From: Phycisphaerae bacterium
GTDB lineage: Bacteria; Planctomycetota; Phycisphaerae; Tepidisphaerales; Tepidisphaeraceae
Reading direction: 5' to 3'
Assembly (NCBI GenBank): GCA_026004655.1
Contig: BPJO01000020.1
Location: 1 to 64,000 of the forward strand
Length of the DNA stretch: 64,000 nucleotides
Shown: positions 34,453 to 43,644 of the stretch, in pieces
How the letters are laid out: the number at the start of each line of letters is the position of its first letter
Numbering within the stretch: the stretch's first letter is position 1
Notes under the pieces: generated by a model
What the model was told of the DNA's origin: nothing
Database searches by the model: none
The model's input: only the letters and a program-made list of their open reading frames with translations
Made by a program: the position numbers and the translations under genes

Positions 34453-36243
34453 TTATAACATAGATGAGGGCGACAGATGCGTATTAAACTGTGTACGAAT
34501 CCGGGCGACTTGACCGCTGATACGCTCGTCGGTTTCGCCGAGCCCCTGCAACACTAGACGAGAAAGCGCCACGGCGGCTTCGGCTTCTTCATAGCAGGCG
34601 GCATCGGCGCCGACCTGCTCGAGTTCTTCTCGTTCGGCAACGTAGTGGGCACGAACAAAAATTTTCAATTCCGGTTTGATGAGTTTGGCCGATGCGATCA
34701 ACGGAGATCGGTTGGCCGAATGAGGTAGGGAAACCACCATATGAGTAGCCCGTTCCAAAGCCGGGGCGAGGACTTCGATGTTATAGGCATCTCCGTAGAT
34801 CGCGAGCCTTCCCTCCGACTTGAGTTGTGAAATCGTATCCATGTTGATATCGATCACGAGCGTTTCCATTCCACGTTCTCGAAGCATGGAGTCGACCGTT
34901 CGTCCCACCGGACCATATCCCACGATCACCGCCAGAGGAGAGTCATTCTGACTCAGATTCTTTTCGGTATCGGCATTCATGGACTGCATCCGGGATAATG
35001 CCCGACGGTTCATAAATCGCCAGACCGCAGGATACTTTTGAAACCATTGTTCGATCCGAGGAATCAATCGGAACAACATCGGATTGAGTGTGATCGTTAC
35101 AATCGAACAGGCGACTAGCAGGTTATGCCCGTCCTCACTGAGCAATTTTTCCCGACGGGCGAGGTCCGACAGGATAAACGAAAACTCCCCGACCTGCGCC
35201 AGCGCAATGGCAACGGTGATCGCAACCCGACCGGAATGCCCCATCAGCGCAACGATCATCAGAGCGGCTAGTGGTTTACCGATCAGGATGATTCCCAAAC
35301 CTGCTAGAACGAGCAACGGTTGCTCGATCACGAACCATGGATTAAAGATCATTCCGACCGACGCGAAAAACAGAATCGAAAAAGCATCTCGCATGGGAAG
35401 TGCGTCGGCAGCGGCTTGATGAGAAACCGGGCTTCGCCCCGCGACAAGTCCTGCCAGAAAAGCCCCCAAAGCCATCGAAGCGCCGAACACATAATAAGCC
35501 GCGGCTGCGATGGTGATCGCCATCACCAGAATGGTCAGGGTAAATAGCTCTCGCGATCGAAGACGGGCCACTCGGACCATCACCCAGGGAATAAACCGTT
35601 GTCCCAGCACAATCAGGATCGCGATAAACGCAGCCAGTTTGGCCAAAGCGACCGGTAACGTGATCCACAGGCTCGGGGTGGGTTGGTCCGGATCGTGCGG
35701 GAGCACAGCTGCACCCAAAACCGGGATGATGACCAATACCACCACGGTCAGAATGTCCTCGACAATCAACCATCCGACCGCAACGTGACCGGATTCAGTT
35801 TCCAGACAACGATTGTCGGTCAACACCCGAACCAAAACAACCGTGCTTGCCACAGCCATGGCCATTCCCAGAACTAGACCTGATGTGAAGGTCCAACCAA
35901 ACATCATCGCCACGACCCCTCCGAGTACGGTGGCAACAAGACTTTGAACAAGGGCGCCGGGGATCGCGATCAATTTGACGGCTAAAAGATCCTTCCAATG
36001 AAAATGCAGACCTACCCCGAACATCAGAAGCATCACCCCGATTTCTGCCAGTTGAGCGGCCAGTCCGGGATCGCCTCTGACACCGGGCGTGTACGGTCCG
36101 ATAGCCACACCCGCCAAAAGATAACCCACGATCGGGGAAAGTTTGAGTTTCTGGGTAATGATTCCGAACACCCATGCCGCAAAAAAGGCTCCCGCCATCG
36201 TGGTAATCAGAGGCAGATCATGTCCGGTTCCGGCTGCGAGCAT
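34453..36243 (-). CDS. Kef-type K+/H+ antiporter with TrkA-N domain
   Basis: This 596-residue protein combines a CPA2 antiporter domain of about 12 helices (LSPIVGYLLAGVAIGPYTPG, LGAFLAGLVAGRSPVS, FFASVGMIFNP) with a C-terminal RCK/TrkA-N nucleotide-binding domain (VIVGYGPVGRTVDSML, about residues 430-560). It resembles YbaL/KefB and should exchange potassium for protons under NAD(H) or glutathione control. I prefer ATG 36243 (MLAAGTGHDLPLITT), where homology begins; a TTG at 36273 is possible. Confidence 0.9.
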   Translation of the reverse strand: MLAAGTGHDLPLITTMAGAFFAAWVFGIITQKLKLSPIVGYLLAGVAIGPYTPGVRGDPGLAAQLAEIGVMLLMFGVGLHFHWKDLLAVKLIAIPGALVQSLVATVLGGVVAMMFGWTFTSGLVLGMAMAVASTVVLVRVLTDNRCLETESGHVAVGWLIVEDILTVVVLVIIPVLGAAVLPHDPDQPTPSLWITLPVALAKLAAFIAILIVLGQRFIPWVMVRVARLRSRELFTLTILVMAITIAAAAYYVFGASMALGAFLAGLVAGRSPVSHQAAADALPMRDAFSILFFASVGMIFNPWFVIEQPLLVLAGLGIILIGKPLAALMIVALMGHSGRVAITVAIALAQVGEFSFILSDLARREKLLSEDGHNLLVACSIVTITLNPMLFRLIPRIEQWFQKYPAVWRFMNRRALSRMQSMNADTEKNLSQNDSPLAVIVGYGPVGRTVDSMLRERGMETLVIDINMDTISQLKSEGRLAIYGDAYNIEVLAPALERATHMVVSLPHSANRSPLIASAKLIKPELKIFVRAHYVAEREELEQVGADAACYEEAEAAVALSRLVLQGLGETDERISGQVARIRTQFNTHLSPSSML

Positions 36244-36320
36244 GCTTACGGGAAAATAGAAACTTCGTTTCAACGCGACGGAAACACACCGTCGATCGGG
36301 TCAGAAGAAACGCCACACCG

Positions 36321-37607
36321 TCATCGGTTTTCGATCGGGACGTAATCTTGAACAGTGGGTCCGACATAGATCTGTCTCGGCCTGGCGATGCGGGCATTAG
36401 GATCGTCGTGCTGTTCTTTCCATTGGGCGATCCATCCGGGCATGCGTCCGATTGAGAACATGACTGTGAACATGTTCACAGGAATACCAATAGCACGCAT
36501 GATGATGCCGGAGTAAAAATCGACATTCGGATAAAGTTTTCGATCCACAAAGTACTGGTCTTTTAGGGCAAGCTGTTCCAGTTGCATCGCGATATCAAGA
36601 AGCGGATCCTTAATTCCAAGTTTGTTCAGGACTTTTTCTGCACTAGCTTTGAGGATTTTAGCCCGGGGGTCGAAGTTTTTATAAATCCGATGACCGAATC
36701 CCATCAGTCGGAATCCGGATGTCTTGTCCTTGGCCATTTCGATGCACTTTTGCGGGGTGAGTCCGCCTTTGTGGATGGCTTCGAGTTGTTCAAGGACCTC
36801 GACATTGGCCCCACCGTGCAACGGACCCCACAAGGCACAGACCCCGGCAGCCGCCGACGCGAACAGGTTTGCCCGACTTGAACCGACCATTCGAACGGTG
36901 CTCGTCGAACAGTTCTGCTCATGATCCGCATGCAGGATCAGGATTTGATTCAGAGCATGCTCGATCTCCGGCTCGACCACATACTGGTCGTAGGGCATGG
37001 AGAACATCATGTGGAGAAAATTCGCGACGTATTTGAGTTTGGGATCGGGATAGATGAAAGGACGACCGATCGACCGACGGTAGGCGTAGGCAGCAATCGT
37101 TCGGACCTTGGACAAAAGTCTGGCGGCCGCTTCTTCGAAGGCTTCTTCATCTCCGAGGGTAATGAACTGGGGGTGAAAACAGGCCAACGTGTTAATCATG
37201 GCCGACTGAATGGCCATCGGCGGGGCACTGGTCGGAAACCCCCCGAAATGATACTTGAAATCTTCATGAATGGGTGCGTTGGCGGTCAAACGTCGGCTGA
37301 AACGGTCAAGCTCGTCCTGTTTCGGTAATCGTCCGAAAATCAGCAACCAGGCGACCTCGACGAATCGGGATTTCTCAGCGAGTTGTTCGATCGGTATGCC
37401 CCGATAACGCAGAATTCCTTTATCACCGTCTATAAAGGTAATCGCACTGGTACAAGCACCAGTGTTTCCATACCCTGAATCCAGCGTAATAAGACCTGTT
37501 TGGCTACGAAGTTGAGTGATATCGATCGCCTTTTCGCCTTCGGTTCCGGTGACGACTGGAAACTCGAAGGTCTTGTCACGATAGATCAGTTTGACTGTTT
37601 CGTTCAT
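36321..37607 (-). CDS. gltA: citrate synthase
   Basis: Citrate synthase condenses acetyl-CoA and oxaloacetate at TCA-cycle entry. The 428-residue protein is of the type II, Gram-negative-like class: early DIRFIDG-like segment [20 protein letters not shown], active-site [28 protein letters not shown] and [15 protein letters not shown] with catalytic H and D, then the C-terminal [17 protein letters not shown] 37607 is where family homology starts; an open leader of 120 codons upstream has no similarity. With icd at 22 kb, two TCA-cycle genes lie in the window. Confidence 0.94.
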   Translation of the reverse strand: MNETVKLIYRDKTFEFPVVTGTEGEKAIDITQLRSQTGLITLDSGYGNTGACTSAITFIDGDKGILRYRGIPIEQLAEKSRFVEVAWLLIFGRLPKQDELDRFSRRLTANAPIHEDFKYHFGGFPTSAPPMAIQSAMINTLACFHPQFITLGDEEAFEEAAARLLSKVRTIAAYAYRRSIGRPFIYPDPKLKYVANFLHMMFSMPYDQYVVEPEIEHALNQILILHADHEQNCSTSTVRMVGSSRANLFASAAAGVCALWGPLHGGANVEVLEQLEAIHKGGLTPQKCIEMAKDKTSGFRLMGFGHRIYKNFDPRAKILKASAEKVLNKLGIKDPLLDIAMQLEQLALKDQYFVDRKLYPNVDFYSGIIMRAIGIPVNMFTVMFSIGRMPGWIAQWKEQHDDPNARIARPRQIYVGPTVQDYVPIENR

Positions 37608-37744
37608 CCGACTCTCTACGATTATGAGGCTGCGAAGGTCCCAGATACTATGGCGCATTATAATATAAACTTTTAATACTTTCGACCTGTCTGTTATCAA
37701 AGATTCATGAGTGCAAAAAGGATGGCTGAATTGATCGGGGAAAA

Positions 37745-38833
37745 TCAAAGCAGGCGTTTGAATCGTTTGAATCGTTTGAGCAGACGATTTCGCAACTCTC
37801 CATGATCTGCGCGGAACTGACCGATATGACCGGCGACCTCGGTCAGAAGTTTGACCATATTCACCCAGTCCCGGAGGTCTATGGATTCCGGAGAAATTTT
37901 TCCGGTTTGGGGGTTCATGTTGTGGTAATTGCACAACGGGATGCACAAGGCAGCCGAGAGATAGTTCCAAGCGTCGAATACGGTGGCTTCGCAGGTTCCT
38001 CCGGGCATGAGCGCCCGTTGAAATCGAAACGTCGGATCAGACCCAAGAAGTCGATCCGCCTGTTGGTGGAGGAAACGGGTCAGAGCCGAATGAAAGATGC
38101 TGGTCCGGTCTCCGGTTCGGACAATCACCCCGTCTCCCGGTCGGGCGTAGGGTTGTTCTGCGGAACACTCTAGGCTGATGATCCGGTCGTCCGATCTAAG
38201 CAGTTGTGGAGAGGAAGCGGCCTCGATCGCACCAATGAATCCTTCCTCCTCGGCCCGGGTCAGAAGCAGACAGACAGGGTTCTGCAAACGTTTGTTGTAA
38301 AGTCGATCCAGAACCGACAGTCCCGCTGCCACCCCGGCCAGATCGTCACAGACCCCGGCCAAGAAACGAGTTTTCCGGATTCGGGGTTTTCCAAGATCCC
38401 ACATCCCGATTGTTCCACGTGGAACATTTTCACCCACCCGTAAGTTTGTTTGGATCGGACGACCGGACGGATCTGTCTTCACGTCAAGAATCGTTCCGAC
38501 CACTTCCCGGTCCGGTGCATAAAAACGGACACGTTGTCCTTTGAAGTACTGGACCTGCACGCCACCATTGAAACGTGCCTCGAGGGTCTGAACTCCGGTC
38601 ATTCGTGTCGCGGTAAAACCCGGATGATCCATATGGGAAACCATAACCAGACGTCGGTCCGGTCGAGTTCCTTTCAGAGTCAACAAAAGATTTCCACAAC
38701 GGTCACGATCCAGTCGAATTCGCGGACGTGATTCTGCCCAACCAGAGACCCATTCGATAACCCGCTGTTCACCGAACGGGACTGTGGCCAGCTGTGTGAT
38801 CTGGATCAAAACGTCGCGTGACATCGTCGTCAT
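37745..38833 (-). CDS. M42-family metallopeptidase
   Basis: The 362-residue cytoplasmic aminopeptidase-like protein shows the co-catalytic metal ligands of M42/M20 enzymes: [10 protein letters not shown] (H-x-D), [13 protein letters not shown] (bridging D), TRAEEEGF (catalytic EE), [10 protein letters not shown] and CNYHNMNP near the end. These enzymes trim peptides as large oligomers. Its start overlaps the stop of the membrane-protein gene upstream (ATGA), so they form an operon. The 3' end contains a 9-base direct repeat encoding KRFKRF. Substrate specificity is not visible. Confidence 0.82.
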   Translation of the reverse strand: MTTMSRDVLIQITQLATVPFGEQRVIEWVSGWAESRPRIRLDRDRCGNLLLTLKGTRPDRRLVMVSHMDHPGFTATRMTGVQTLEARFNGGVQVQYFKGQRVRFYAPDREVVGTILDVKTDPSGRPIQTNLRVGENVPRGTIGMWDLGKPRIRKTRFLAGVCDDLAGVAAGLSVLDRLYNKRLQNPVCLLLTRAEEEGFIGAIEAASSPQLLRSDDRIISLECSAEQPYARPGDGVIVRTGDRTSIFHSALTRFLHQQADRLLGSDPTFRFQRALMPGGTCEATVFDAWNYLSAALCIPLCNYHNMNPQTGKISPESIDLRDWVNMVKLLTEVAGHIGQFRADHGELRNRLLKRFKRFKRLL

Positions 38834-40920
38834 CCGGGTAAGAGAATAATTCGCTGGTATTCATAACCCATCCAGTGGACGGTCAAGCTTGTGATTAACC
38901 AGAACCCGGCAGCAAAGGCTTCTCCGACAACCAGACCAATGAAGACCGGTTTCGACGACTTTAACAGGTTAGCTCCACCCATCCGGATCACGATCACCTT
39001 GACCAACCACCCGATAAAAATACTGAGCCACACTTTTTGGGTCGCGTAACTGTATAAAACAATGAACGCGATCGGATGAAAAGGCCACCACGCGACGGTC
39101 AATCTCAAGAAGCTGGTCAGACCGACCACGATTCCGCCGATCACAATGTTGACGACCGAACGAAGCCCACTTTCCTGATTTAGCCCACTTTTGTAGGTCA
39201 GAGAGCTTTCCAGAATTATACTCCGGGGCACGCTGTTCATCGCGTAATCGTTAATCGGTGAGACCGGAGTTGATGACATGGTGGAAAAATAATTGTATTC
39301 CGTCCACAACATGCTTGCTGCCGAGGTGACGTACCCCACACCCAACGCTAAAACGATTGCGAGGATAAAACCGACACTGTTCCGCCATCGTCGTATTCTT
39401 GCATAGGCCGATTGATCTGCCACCTTCATTCCCTGCTGGAAGAAAACAGAAAAGCTTTCTCTCAGGTCATGAAAAAGTCCGGTCATCCAACCGGTCATGA
39501 AAAAGTTTCCGGAGGAGGTTGCAAAAGGAATCGGGGTCAGAAGCGTTGGGTAGTACCAGAACCGGAACATCAGCCAGTTGATTTGTGCGAACACCAATCC
39601 GGTCTCTGCAACCACTCGTGCGATCATCATGAACATCATGACCAGGACCAAGGTTAGCAGTGTTGCACCGAGAACGCTCATTCCCGCCATCCAGAACCAA
39701 CCCACGACCCCCAGAAAACAAACCACGGTCGCCCATCCCGCAAAAGCATAAGGCAGGTATCGCGATTCGGACTCATCCATACGATGACGACCGAACATGT
39801 GTCGAATAATCATCCACCAATGATGTCGTCCGATCCACAGGATCACGCCGGTCATCACCAGCATCCCGCCAAAGGTCTGATCCTGTTTCATGGATTCTGT
39901 AAACTCGATCTGGATCCCACCTAGAACCATATGAGCTATTTGTAACAGGATGAAAAAAGACCACAGGCTCAGGGTGATTTTCGTCTGGAGAAAAAAACTG
40001 ATTCCAATGACCGAGAAGAACAGACTGGCTTCTTTGAAACCGTAGGTCGTTTGTCGCCAGGGGTCGTCTGCGAACAGGGTGTGGAAGTTATACCCCAGAG
40101 GGGCTTCGGGAACGTCAGGCAGGTATTGATGCATCGCGTTAAGCGAATGAACTCCGAAAACCAGTCCCACAGCGATCCAGAACCCGTAGCTTCGAAACAG
40201 ACCGTTGATAGCTTTTCCGGGTTCCGGGGATTCGATCAAAGATGAATAAACTGTCGCGAGGGGAAAAGCTAATTTTTCGTTTTCCACCCATTGTCTGCGG
40301 ACCAGAATGCTCAAGAGCATCAGAAGCATCCACAACAACCCGATCAAAACACCCCAGACAACGAAAAACCCGATCCAATCCGACCAGGGAACCGTTCCGT
40401 CCGGCGCACGGTTAAAGTAATACTTGAAGGTGTCGCTGGTCCCGATTTGCGCGGGGGTCTCTCCGGTTGAGTCCGGCAAAAGCCATCGGGGCACGCCTGC
40501 GCGGGTGATCACATCCGAATAATCCAGTCGCTGGGAGGCCAGATTGTACAGACCTACCGTCGTCGTTGGCAGATAACGCATCAGTCCCGAACTCGGGATA
40601 CTGCAAGCGACCAGAATCATAGCCGTGATGATCGCCAGTTCTGCTTCTCTCAAAGCCGACTGTGGAGCCCATTTTCTCAACGGTGCATTGATCAGCAAAA
40701 GTAAAACCACTAGAAAAACAACCAATCCCAGAGGCAAAAAGTTACCAACCAGATATGTGTTATCGACCGCAAAGTCGTTATACGGAGTCAAACCACAGAC
40801 CAGGAGTACTCCGATTAAACCAACCAACAAGCTTCGCCAGGTAACTGCACGAGGTGAAGAATCTTTCGGCAAAGCTGGCAATCCGCCGGGGTCGGAAGAG
40901 ACAGTCACGGGTTCCTGCAT
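38830..40920 (-). CDS. DUF6785-type polytopic membrane protein
   Basis: The 696-residue protein has about 14 predicted membrane helices and a cytoplasmic N-terminus of about 30 residues. Conserved segments such as LREAELAIITAMILVACSIPSSG and VVAETGLVFAQINWLMFRF match the DUF6784/DUF6785 proteins common in planctomycetes, distantly related to OPT oligopeptide transporters. A peptide transporter would fit the M42 peptidase with which it is translationally coupled, but transport has not been shown for this family. AAGGAA precedes ATG 40920. Confidence 0.75.
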   Translation of the reverse strand: MQEPVTVSSDPGGLPALPKDSSPRAVTWRSLLVGLIGVLLVCGLTPYNDFAVDNTYLVGNFLPLGLVVFLVVLLLLINAPLRKWAPQSALREAELAIITAMILVACSIPSSGLMRYLPTTTVGLYNLASQRLDYSDVITRAGVPRWLLPDSTGETPAQIGTSDTFKYYFNRAPDGTVPWSDWIGFFVVWGVLIGLLWMLLMLLSILVRRQWVENEKLAFPLATVYSSLIESPEPGKAINGLFRSYGFWIAVGLVFGVHSLNAMHQYLPDVPEAPLGYNFHTLFADDPWRQTTYGFKEASLFFSVIGISFFLQTKITLSLWSFFILLQIAHMVLGGIQIEFTESMKQDQTFGGMLVMTGVILWIGRHHWWMIIRHMFGRHRMDESESRYLPYAFAGWATVVCFLGVVGWFWMAGMSVLGATLLTLVLVMMFMMIARVVAETGLVFAQINWLMFRFWYYPTLLTPIPFATSSGNFFMTGWMTGLFHDLRESFSVFFQQGMKVADQSAYARIRRWRNSVGFILAIVLALGVGYVTSAASMLWTEYNYFSTMSSTPVSPINDYAMNSVPRSIILESSLTYKSGLNQESGLRSVVNIVIGGIVVGLTSFLRLTVAWWPFHPIAFIVLYSYATQKVWLSIFIGWLVKVIVIRMGGANLLKSSKPVFIGLVVGEAFAAGFWLITSLTVHWMGYEYQRIILLPG

Positions 40921-41229
40921 ATAGGTTCCTTGATGTTTGATTCAGGATGATTGACGAAAACTCGGGAGATGAGTCGTTTTGCCGACCTAAGCGTTATGCT
41001 TATGCAACGGATTCCTCCTCACAATCATGGTTAGCTCGATGAATTTAGGAAATAGTTGTAATCATTTCAGCGGATTTGCCAAGAAAAGCGTTCTGGTTTT
41101 GCAGGCGATGCAAAACCAGTGAACATCATCTCCTCGTGACCGGACCGATCAGCAGAAGGTCCGTGTCCATTAATGTCAAGGTAAGTGTTATAGATCCGGA
41201 TCAACTAAAAGCCGCAAGCAAACTGGACT
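40921..41229. other. 309-base intergenic stretch with a perfect hairpin
   Basis: No gene is visible here. It contains CTGGTTTTGCA (41093-41103) and its exact complement TGCAAAACCAG (41109-41119) around a five-base loop, 110 bases after the SPOR-like gene. On the minus strand only a short T-rich stretch follows (GCTTTTCTT), so it may be a weak terminator or a leader structure for the downstream membrane-protein gene. Confidence 0.5.
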
Positions 41230-42357
41230 TTAGGGCATCCGCCAGGTGTAAATGTCGGGTTTAAAGCTCTTGAAACGGGACCCGTTGGCGTATTCCTTCA
41301 TCACTTTGTTGATCGGTTCAATAAAGTCGTCAAACTCCGGATTGTTGCGGGTTCGTTGGAAACCGGTGGTTGTTACCACGCTGTACCAGGTCTGACTGTA
41401 ACCCGGAAGACCTTTCTCGGCCGTGACCGAGATTCCCTTCGAAGCCAGAAACTTGACCAGTTCCTGAGCGGGTTCCTCACGAGGGACCGAAAGTAAAACA
41501 ACGTACTGAACGCCGACGATTCGTTTGCCGCTAGGGGGCAGGGGAATGGGTCGCAGCGAACTTTCAACACTGACTTTGCCCGTGGGAGAGGCTGTCACAT
41601 TGGCCCGGGCTTCGGTATTTCCGGACGAAACGACCCGTGACGGGGTTTCGGAAGGCGCCACGGAACCGACTTCAAGCACATCAGGTCGAGGAGTCAATCC
41701 GGCGAGGTTCAACCCTGACGAATCGACAGAACGATTGATCCGTGTGAAGACGAGGATGAGGCTGGCTATGACCAGCAACGCGATCCCCGCTGCCAGACCG
41801 GTCGTGTAACTCACCCGAAATGGCAGACTCCACACACGACGAGGTTCGACCGGCGTTCTCTCAGACGGATCGGATGTCCCAAAAAGTTCTGACACGCGGT
41901 TCAGGACCGGGTCCGGAGTCGGATCGTCACACGTGTCGGGGATTCGTGAGGCTGCTGCAATTTCCTCGCGGACCTGACGGGCAATGTCCTCGGCGGGGGT
42001 TAAAAGTGACATCGGGGTGGATTCGATCATCACAACCGGTCGTGGAACGTCAGGCGCACGTTCGACCATTGTGCTACTGTTGACCGAATTGACATCGGCT
42101 TGCGGACGATCTGATCCCGAAGAACCGGTTGTCGATGAACCTGATATTCCCGTCGGTGAAACGATCGGACGTGCAGAGGTCGATGCACCGGAGCGGGGTT
42201 TCAACCAGCTCAGTTCGCGTAATTTTGCAGCAGCGGTTGTTAACACGCCCGGACCCGATTTTTTCTGTTGTTCGAGTCTTTTTTGTTGTTCGAGTTGTTT
42301 TTGTTGAGCGGCACGAATGACTTCAAACAGTGCCGGACCCTTTTTGCCCTTTGCCAT
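41230..42357 (-). CDS. membrane-anchored protein with SPOR-like C-terminal domain
   Basis: The 375-residue protein starts with a basic, glutamine-rich helix (QQKQLEQQKRLEQQKK at about 20-35), a long low-complexity S/T/P linker, one membrane segment (AAGIALLVIASLILVFT near residue 205), a second linker, and a C-terminal domain of about 95 residues (VQYVVLLSVPREEPAQELVKF then LASKGIS) resembling SPOR domains, which bind denuded peptidoglycan. The domain is therefore probably in the periplasm. ATG 42357 has GAGG upstream. The SPOR call is tentative; the rest is unrecognised. Confidence 0.55.
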   Translation of the reverse strand: MAKGKKGPALFEVIRAAQQKQLEQQKRLEQQKKSGPGVLTTAAAKLRELSWLKPRSGASTSARPIVSPTGISGSSTTGSSGSDRPQADVNSVNSSTMVERAPDVPRPVVMIESTPMSLLTPAEDIARQVREEIAAASRIPDTCDDPTPDPVLNRVSELFGTSDPSERTPVEPRRVWSLPFRVSYTTGLAAGIALLVIASLILVFTRINRSVDSSGLNLAGLTPRPDVLEVGSVAPSETPSRVVSSGNTEARANVTASPTGKVSVESSLRPIPLPPSGKRIVGVQYVVLLSVPREEPAQELVKFLASKGISVTAEKGLPGYSQTWYSVVTTTGFQRTRNNPEFDDFIEPINKVMKEYANGSRFKSFKPDIYTWRMP

Positions 42358-42594
42358 CCTGGCCTCACTTTCGCTGACTTTCGTCCAGACAACCGCGATC
42401 CGTCGCGCGTCCGATAACCGATCACATCCCTGCACCAAAATCTAAATCGGTCCGACCAGAACTGCAAGAAGAACATTTTTTATTAACCCGATTTCCCGAA
42501 CTCAGACCCGATGTGACGAAAAAAGCGGCTTTGGTCTATCGTCCCGGCATATCGTATATCTTTCCTGGTTTCACGTTCTACCGGACGCAAGGCT

Positions 42595-43644
42595 ATGCAA
42601 AGGCCGACTCTTAATCCGACCATATTCGATGACCCGGATCGCCAGCCCGATCTGACGGACGCCAGATCCATCCCTTCCCTAGGACTTGTTCTCAAGCGGT
42701 TGGGACAGTTGTTCCTCATCGCTCTAGATCGCGTTCGTCGGTTGGCTTTGATCCCGATACTAACGCGACGTCCGATTTTGACTGAAAACACCGGAACCCG
42801 GTCGGAAAACTGGGTTTATCTGGCGACGAGAATGATGGTCTGGCTGACAGGGCTGGGTCTAGCGGTTTTGGTAGGAGTGGGGGCGCAAGTGTATTTGCTT
42901 TCTCACCCGTGGGGTACGCCTATGACCGATTTGACGACCTTTACGGGTCTGCACGTTTCAACAGTCAACATGGTGACCGAAGACGGGCGGAGAATGGACG
43001 GTTTTCTGGTCCCGGTCTTTGATGAAAAACGGTTGATTCAAAACCGACAAGCCGCTCTGGCCGCACGCTGGCCGGCTGTGGTGTTGGTATCCGATCCGTT
43101 TGGCGATGTTTCCGGGTTGGACGGTTTGATTGCCGGGTTACACGATGCAGGTTACGTGGTGATGGTGGGTCGTCTGAGAGACGGGCAAACACCCGGGACC
43201 CCCCGTACGTTCGGGTTGCACGAACAATTCGATATTGCAGCCGCGGTAAACAAGCTTCGGGAACTGAATTATGTCGATACGTCCCGTATTTCGGTTATTG
43301 CCACCGGAACGGCTGCCAATGCCGCGATGATCGCGCGGCAAACTTCAACGGACATTCACCGATTGGTGATTTACCAACCGATCGAGTCGTTTGATGAAGT
43401 TCTAGAACGTTCCGACGTACCGACGGGTTTACGAGCGGCGTGTCGATGGGCTTTTGAGGTTTTTTACAGGGTCGATGCAAAGGACATGGAGTTTTCTCGT
43501 CTCTACTTGTCTTCGGATCCGGATGTGCTGGTTCTCGATCAGCATCCCACACGCCCTTCCCAAAAACAACGTGTGTTATCATTTCTTAACCGACCAGCGA
43601 GCACAGATCGGTCGCCCGGTGTCCATGACGGGCTACGAGATTGA
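42595..43644 (+). CDS. membrane-anchored alpha/beta-hydrolase-like protein, probably inactive
   Basis: The 349-residue protein has a cytoplasmic N-terminus, one membrane helix near residue 85-105 (MMVWLTGLGLAVLVGVGA), then a domain with the rhythm of an alpha/beta hydrolase: PAVVLVSDPFGD, GLHDAGYVVMVG, LRELNYVDTSRISVIATGTAANAAMIA. The nucleophile elbow should read GxSxG; here it is TGTAA, lacking the serine, so catalysis is unlikely. The last 20 codons overlap the converging gene. I do not recognise a close family. Confidence 0.5.
   Translation: MQRPTLNPTIFDDPDRQPDLTDARSIPSLGLVLKRLGQLFLIALDRVRRLALIPILTRRPILTENTGTRSENWVYLATRMMVWLTGLGLAVLVGVGAQVYLLSHPWGTPMTDLTTFTGLHVSTVNMVTEDGRRMDGFLVPVFDEKRLIQNRQAALAARWPAVVLVSDPFGDVSGLDGLIAGLHDAGYVVMVGRLRDGQTPGTPRTFGLHEQFDIAAAVNKLRELNYVDTSRISVIATGTAANAAMIARQTSTDIHRLVIYQPIESFDEVLERSDVPTGLRAACRWAFEVFYRVDAKDMEFSRLYLSSDPDVLVLDQHPTRPSQKQRVLSFLNRPASTDRSPGVHDGLRD

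Noticed and set aside
36321..37970. Citrate synthase with a 120-residue N-terminal extension
   Set aside because: The leader has no similarity to the family and includes a stretch over the promoter; ATG 37607 fits the family start.
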